A DNA stretch of 64,000 bases from an uncultured Lachnospiraceae bacterium (lineage in GTDB: Bacteria > Bacillota > Clostridia > Lachnospirales > Lachnospiraceae), in NCBI GenBank assembly GCA_902761665.1, contig CACWLA010000002.1:50106-114105 (forward strand), given 5' to 3'. Within the stretch, counting starts at the first letter, position 1; every line of letters begins with the position of its first letter. The position numbers and the translations under genes are program-made. Below, one piece after another: positions 61,405-64,000 of this stretch. The notes beneath the pieces were generated by a model. It saw only the letters and a list, made by a program, of their open reading frames with translations, was not told the origin of the DNA and made no database searches.

Positions 61405-62637
61405 ATGACAACTGAAAACACGAAACAGCACACAGACGCCGACTTTTCCTTTGAGGCAGTGCCGAAAAAAGCCAGAAAAGGCTTTCTCCCCATGTTCTTT
61501 ATCATGCTGGGCTTCACTTTCTTCTCCGCCAGCATGTCCGTCGGCGCCAAGCTCGGCAACGGCCTGGACCTGTCCGGCTTCGTCTGGGCGGTCCTGATCG
61601 GCGGCGTGATCCTGGCGGCCTACACAGGAACGCTCGGCTACATCGGCAGCGAATCAGGCCTTTCCTTTGACCTGCTGGCCCGCCGCTCCTTCGGCCGCTT
61701 CGGCTCCTACCTGCCTTCGGCCATGATCTCTCTCACTCAGATCGGATGGTTCGGCGTCGGTGTTGCCATGTTCGCCATCCCGGCTGCCGAAGTCCTGAAG
61801 ATCGACCCGCTGATCCTGGTCATCGCCGGCGGCGTCTGCATGACGGCTTCCGCCTACTTCGGCATTAAGGGCATGGAAATCATCAGCTACATTTCCGTCC
61901 CGCTCATTGCGGTCCTCGGCATCTATTCCATGGTGCTCGCCACTTCCCAGGGCGGCGGCCTGAACGCCATCTTCGCGAAGAGCAGCGGCGGCATGACCCT
62001 GTTTGCCGGCGTGGGACTCGTCATCGGCTCCTTTGTCTCGGGCGGTACGGCGACTCCGAACTTCACCCGTTTCTCCAGGACCAACCGCGTTGCCGTGATC
62101 ACCACGGTGATCGCCTTCTTTATCGGCAACACGCTGATGTTCGCCTTCGGCGCGGTCGGCGGAGCCTTCACTGAAATGGATGACATCTTCTACGTCATGA
62201 TCGCGCAGGGCCTCACGGTCCCCGCTCTGATCGTGCTCGGCGCCAATATCTGGACCACCAACGACAACGCGCTGTATACCGGCGGCCTCGGCCTGTCCAA
62301 TATCACCGGCGTGCGCAAGCGCCCCATGGTCATCGTGAGCGGCATCATCGGCACGGCAGCCGCGGTCTGGCTGTACAACAACTTCATCGGCTGGCTCAAT
62401 TTCCTGAATGCCACCCTGCCGCCCATCGGCGCCATCATCATGCTGGACTTCTTCTTTAACCGCGAAAAGTACAAAGCGGAAGACGAGGCCGGGGAAGCGG
62501 TCAACCTGGGCGCGGTGCTCGGTGTCGTCGCCGGCGCGCTGGTCGGCAATTTCGTGAAATGGGGCATTGCTTCCGTAAACGCAATGGCCGTGGCGGCGGT
62601 CTGCTATCTTGTCTGGAACAAACTGATCAAAAAATAA
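61405..62637 (+). CDS. codB: Cytosine permease (CodB-like, NCS1 family)
   Basis: 410 residues with about 12 membrane helices. FFSASMSVGAKLGNGLDLSGF, SFDLLARRSFGRFGSYLPS, GGTATPNFTRFSRTN and NIWTTNDNALYTGGLGL are NCS1 cytosine permease landmarks. The start at 61405 follows GGGAGGA; an earlier in-frame ATG at 61339 lies in the attenuator. Paired with a cytosine deaminase 17 bases downstream and under PyrR control, it imports cytosine for pyrimidine salvage. Confidence 0.92.
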   Translation: MTTENTKQHTDADFSFEAVPKKARKGFLPMFFIMLGFTFFSASMSVGAKLGNGLDLSGFVWAVLIGGVILAAYTGTLGYIGSESGLSFDLLARRSFGRFGSYLPSAMISLTQIGWFGVGVAMFAIPAAEVLKIDPLILVIAGGVCMTASAYFGIKGMEIISYISVPLIAVLGIYSMVLATSQGGGLNAIFAKSSGGMTLFAGVGLVIGSFVSGGTATPNFTRFSRTNRVAVITTVIAFFIGNTLMFAFGAVGGAFTEMDDIFYVMIAQGLTVPALIVLGANIWTTNDNALYTGGLGLSNITGVRKRPMVIVSGIIGTAAAVWLYNNFIGWLNFLNATLPPIGAIIMLDFFFNREKYKAEDEAGEAVNLGAVLGVVAGALVGNFVKWGIASVNAMAVAAVCYLVWNKLIKK

Positions 62638-62654
62638 AACCTCGAGGTGTCTGT

Positions 62655-63890
62655 ATGTTATACAAGAACGCACGGATAGAAAACGCTGAGGAAACGCGGG
62701 ACATCCGCGTAAGGAACGGCTGCTTTGAAGAGATCGCGCCGGAGCTTTCTCCGCTGGAGGGCGAAGAGACGGAAGACCTCGGCGGCCGCCTGGTCCTGCC
62801 GCCGTTTGTCGAGCCGCACATCCATCTGGATGCCACGCTCACGGCAGGAGATCCCGTCTGGAACATGTCCGGCACGCTGTTTGAAGGCATTGAATGCTGG
62901 GCCAAACGGAAAGACAAACTGAATGCCGAAGATGTTAAGGACCGGGTGAGAAGAGCGGTCCGCCTGTATGCCGGAAACGGCGTGCAGTACATCCGCACCC
63001 ACGTGGACGTGACCGATCCGTCGCTGACGGCCCTGAAGGCGATCCTGGAGGTACGGGAGGAACTGAGAACGCTCGCAGACATCCAGGTCGTGGCCTTTCC
63101 CCAGGAGGGGATCCTGAGCTTCCCGAACGGTAAGGAACTCATGGAAGAGGCCGTCAGGCTCGGTGCGGACGCGGTCGGCGCGATCCCGCACTTTGAATTC
63201 ACCCGCGAGTACGGCGTGGAATCACTGAACTTTGCCTGCGAACTGGCGGCGAAAAACGGCCTGCTCATGGACGTTCACTGCGATGAGACCGACGACGACC
63301 AGTCCCGCGGCCTGGAAACGCTGGCGACCAGAGCGCTGGAACTGGGGCTGAAAGACAAGGTCACGGCCTCTCACACCTGCGCAATGCATTCCTACAGCAA
63401 TGCCTACGTGCTGAAACTGATGCGGCTCCTGAAGATGAGCGGGATCAATTTCGTGGCCAATCCGCTGGTCAATACCCATCTGGAAGGCCGCGCCGACACC
63501 TACCCGAAGCGCCGCGGCGTGACAAGGGTAAAGGAACTGACGGAAGCCGGGATCAACGTAGCCTTTGGCAATGACGATCTTTTCGATCCCTGGTATCCCA
63601 TGGGCTGCGGCTCCATGCGGGATACGGTCTATCTGGGTCTGCACGCCGTGCAGATGATGGGCTACGGCGAGATCATGAACAGTTACCGCTTCGTCACGGA
63701 AAACGCGGCGAAGGTGCTGCACCTGGGCGAGACCTACGGCATCCGGAAAGGCAATCCTGCGAGCTTCGTCGCCATGGATGCCGGGAACTACCATGAGGCA
63801 CTGAGCAAGAATGCACCGGTCGTCCTTTCCGTGAGAAAAGGAAAGGTGATTGCCCGCACGAAACCGGCGGTTCGCGAGATCGCGGAATAA
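62655..63890 (+). CDS. codA: Cytosine deaminase (CodA)
   Basis: 411 residues, closely following E. coli CodA. Metal histidines lie in EPHIHLDATLTAG, followed by RTHVDVTDPSLTALKA, VAFPQEGILSFPNG, GAIPHFEFTREYGVESL, DVHCDETDDDQSR, the SHTCAMHS strand and the catalytic Asp in FGNDDLFDPWYP. It deaminates cytosine to uracil and ammonia. The GAGGTG before the ATG is a modest ribosome binding site. Last complete gene in the window. Confidence 0.95.
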   Translation: MLYKNARIENAEETRDIRVRNGCFEEIAPELSPLEGEETEDLGGRLVLPPFVEPHIHLDATLTAGDPVWNMSGTLFEGIECWAKRKDKLNAEDVKDRVRRAVRLYAGNGVQYIRTHVDVTDPSLTALKAILEVREELRTLADIQVVAFPQEGILSFPNGKELMEEAVRLGADAVGAIPHFEFTREYGVESLNFACELAAKNGLLMDVHCDETDDDQSRGLETLATRALELGLKDKVTASHTCAMHSYSNAYVLKLMRLLKMSGINFVANPLVNTHLEGRADTYPKRRGVTRVKELTEAGINVAFGNDDLFDPWYPMGCGSMRDTVYLGLHAVQMMGYGEIMNSYRFVTENAAKVLHLGETYGIRKGNPASFVAMDAGNYHEALSKNAPVVLSVRKGKVIARTKPAVREIAE

Positions 63891-63910
63891 GAAACAAAAA
63901 GGAACTTAAT

Positions 63911-63957
63911 TGCGGAAGTTAGTTCCGCATAATCAAAACGCTTGGAATTGTGCGGAA
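63911..63957. repeat. Inverted repeats after codA
   Basis: TGCGGAA (63911-63917) and TTCCGCA (63923-63929) form a hairpin, and a third copy TGCGGAA lies at 63951-63957 with flanking AATT/TTAA symmetry. There is no clean T-run, so a terminator role is uncertain. No gene is visible from 63891 to the window end. Confidence 0.5.
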
Positions 63958-64000
63958 TTAAGCGCCGTGATGGGACTTTCCTTTTCCGCGTTTTAGGATT

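Overview
The window is about 60% G+C and densely packed with long same-strand gene runs. A PyrR-type attenuator, a CIRCE element, a Leu tRNA without encoded CCA, a clostridial-type PurF/PurL and a fused FeoAB all point to a high-GC anaerobic Firmicute, probably a Lachnospiraceae-like gut clostridium. The lineage is an inference from gene types, not from a marker gene.

Region 1 (1-11745, + strand) is the 3' part of one long operon. It holds three HAD-like paralogs (the first cut by the window edge), a phosphoglycerate mutase whose two halves are in swapped order (a circular permutation), IolG, an archaeal-type (type II) GAPDH, an archaeal-type phosphoglycerate kinase, a LarA-family racemase, IolE, IolB and IolD, and ends at a strong terminator. 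IolG, IolE, IolD and IolB together convert myo-inositol to 2-deoxy-5-keto-gluconate. IolC and IolJ are not in view. The co-transcribed GAPDH/PGK/PGM trio carries changed substrate-binding residues. This is the best candidate for an undescribed pathway in the window.

Region 2 (11919-25488) has an amidohydrolase and then a complete purine block behind a structured leader with an attenuator-like terminator: purE, purC, purF, purM, a formate/nitrite-family channel, purN, a PurO-like IMP cyclohydrolase, a stand-alone AICAR formyltransferase, purD and a single-chain purL. The PurF lacks the N-terminal catalytic cysteine. A roughly 250-bp dispersed repeat follows purL.

Region 3 (25.7-34.2 kb) has clpB with a perfect CIRCE, a two-component system, and an MscS channel downstream of a membrane-anchored protein with eight CxxC repeats. 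Region 4 (34.3-43.3 kb) has tRNA-Leu(CAA), a D-lyxose isomerase/FabG/ATP-grasp operon, an APC permease with a winged-helix/LicC-like cytidylyltransferase fusion, a CapD-like dehydratase and a glycosyltransferase.

Region 5 (43.4-50.8 kb) is transport: Kup, MATE, a Gate-domain protein, FeoAB and a 51-residue Cys-rich membrane protein. Region 6 (50.9-57.1 kb) holds a hydrolase, an unrecognised protein, a second copy of the dispersed repeat, a four-gene redox/membrane operon behind a promoter with a TetR-like palindrome, and a DMT transporter. Region 7 (57.3-63.9 kb) has an M48 protease, a cytosolic ParB-like/BMP fusion, a metallophosphoesterase, and a cytosine permease/deaminase pair behind a well-formed PyrR attenuator.
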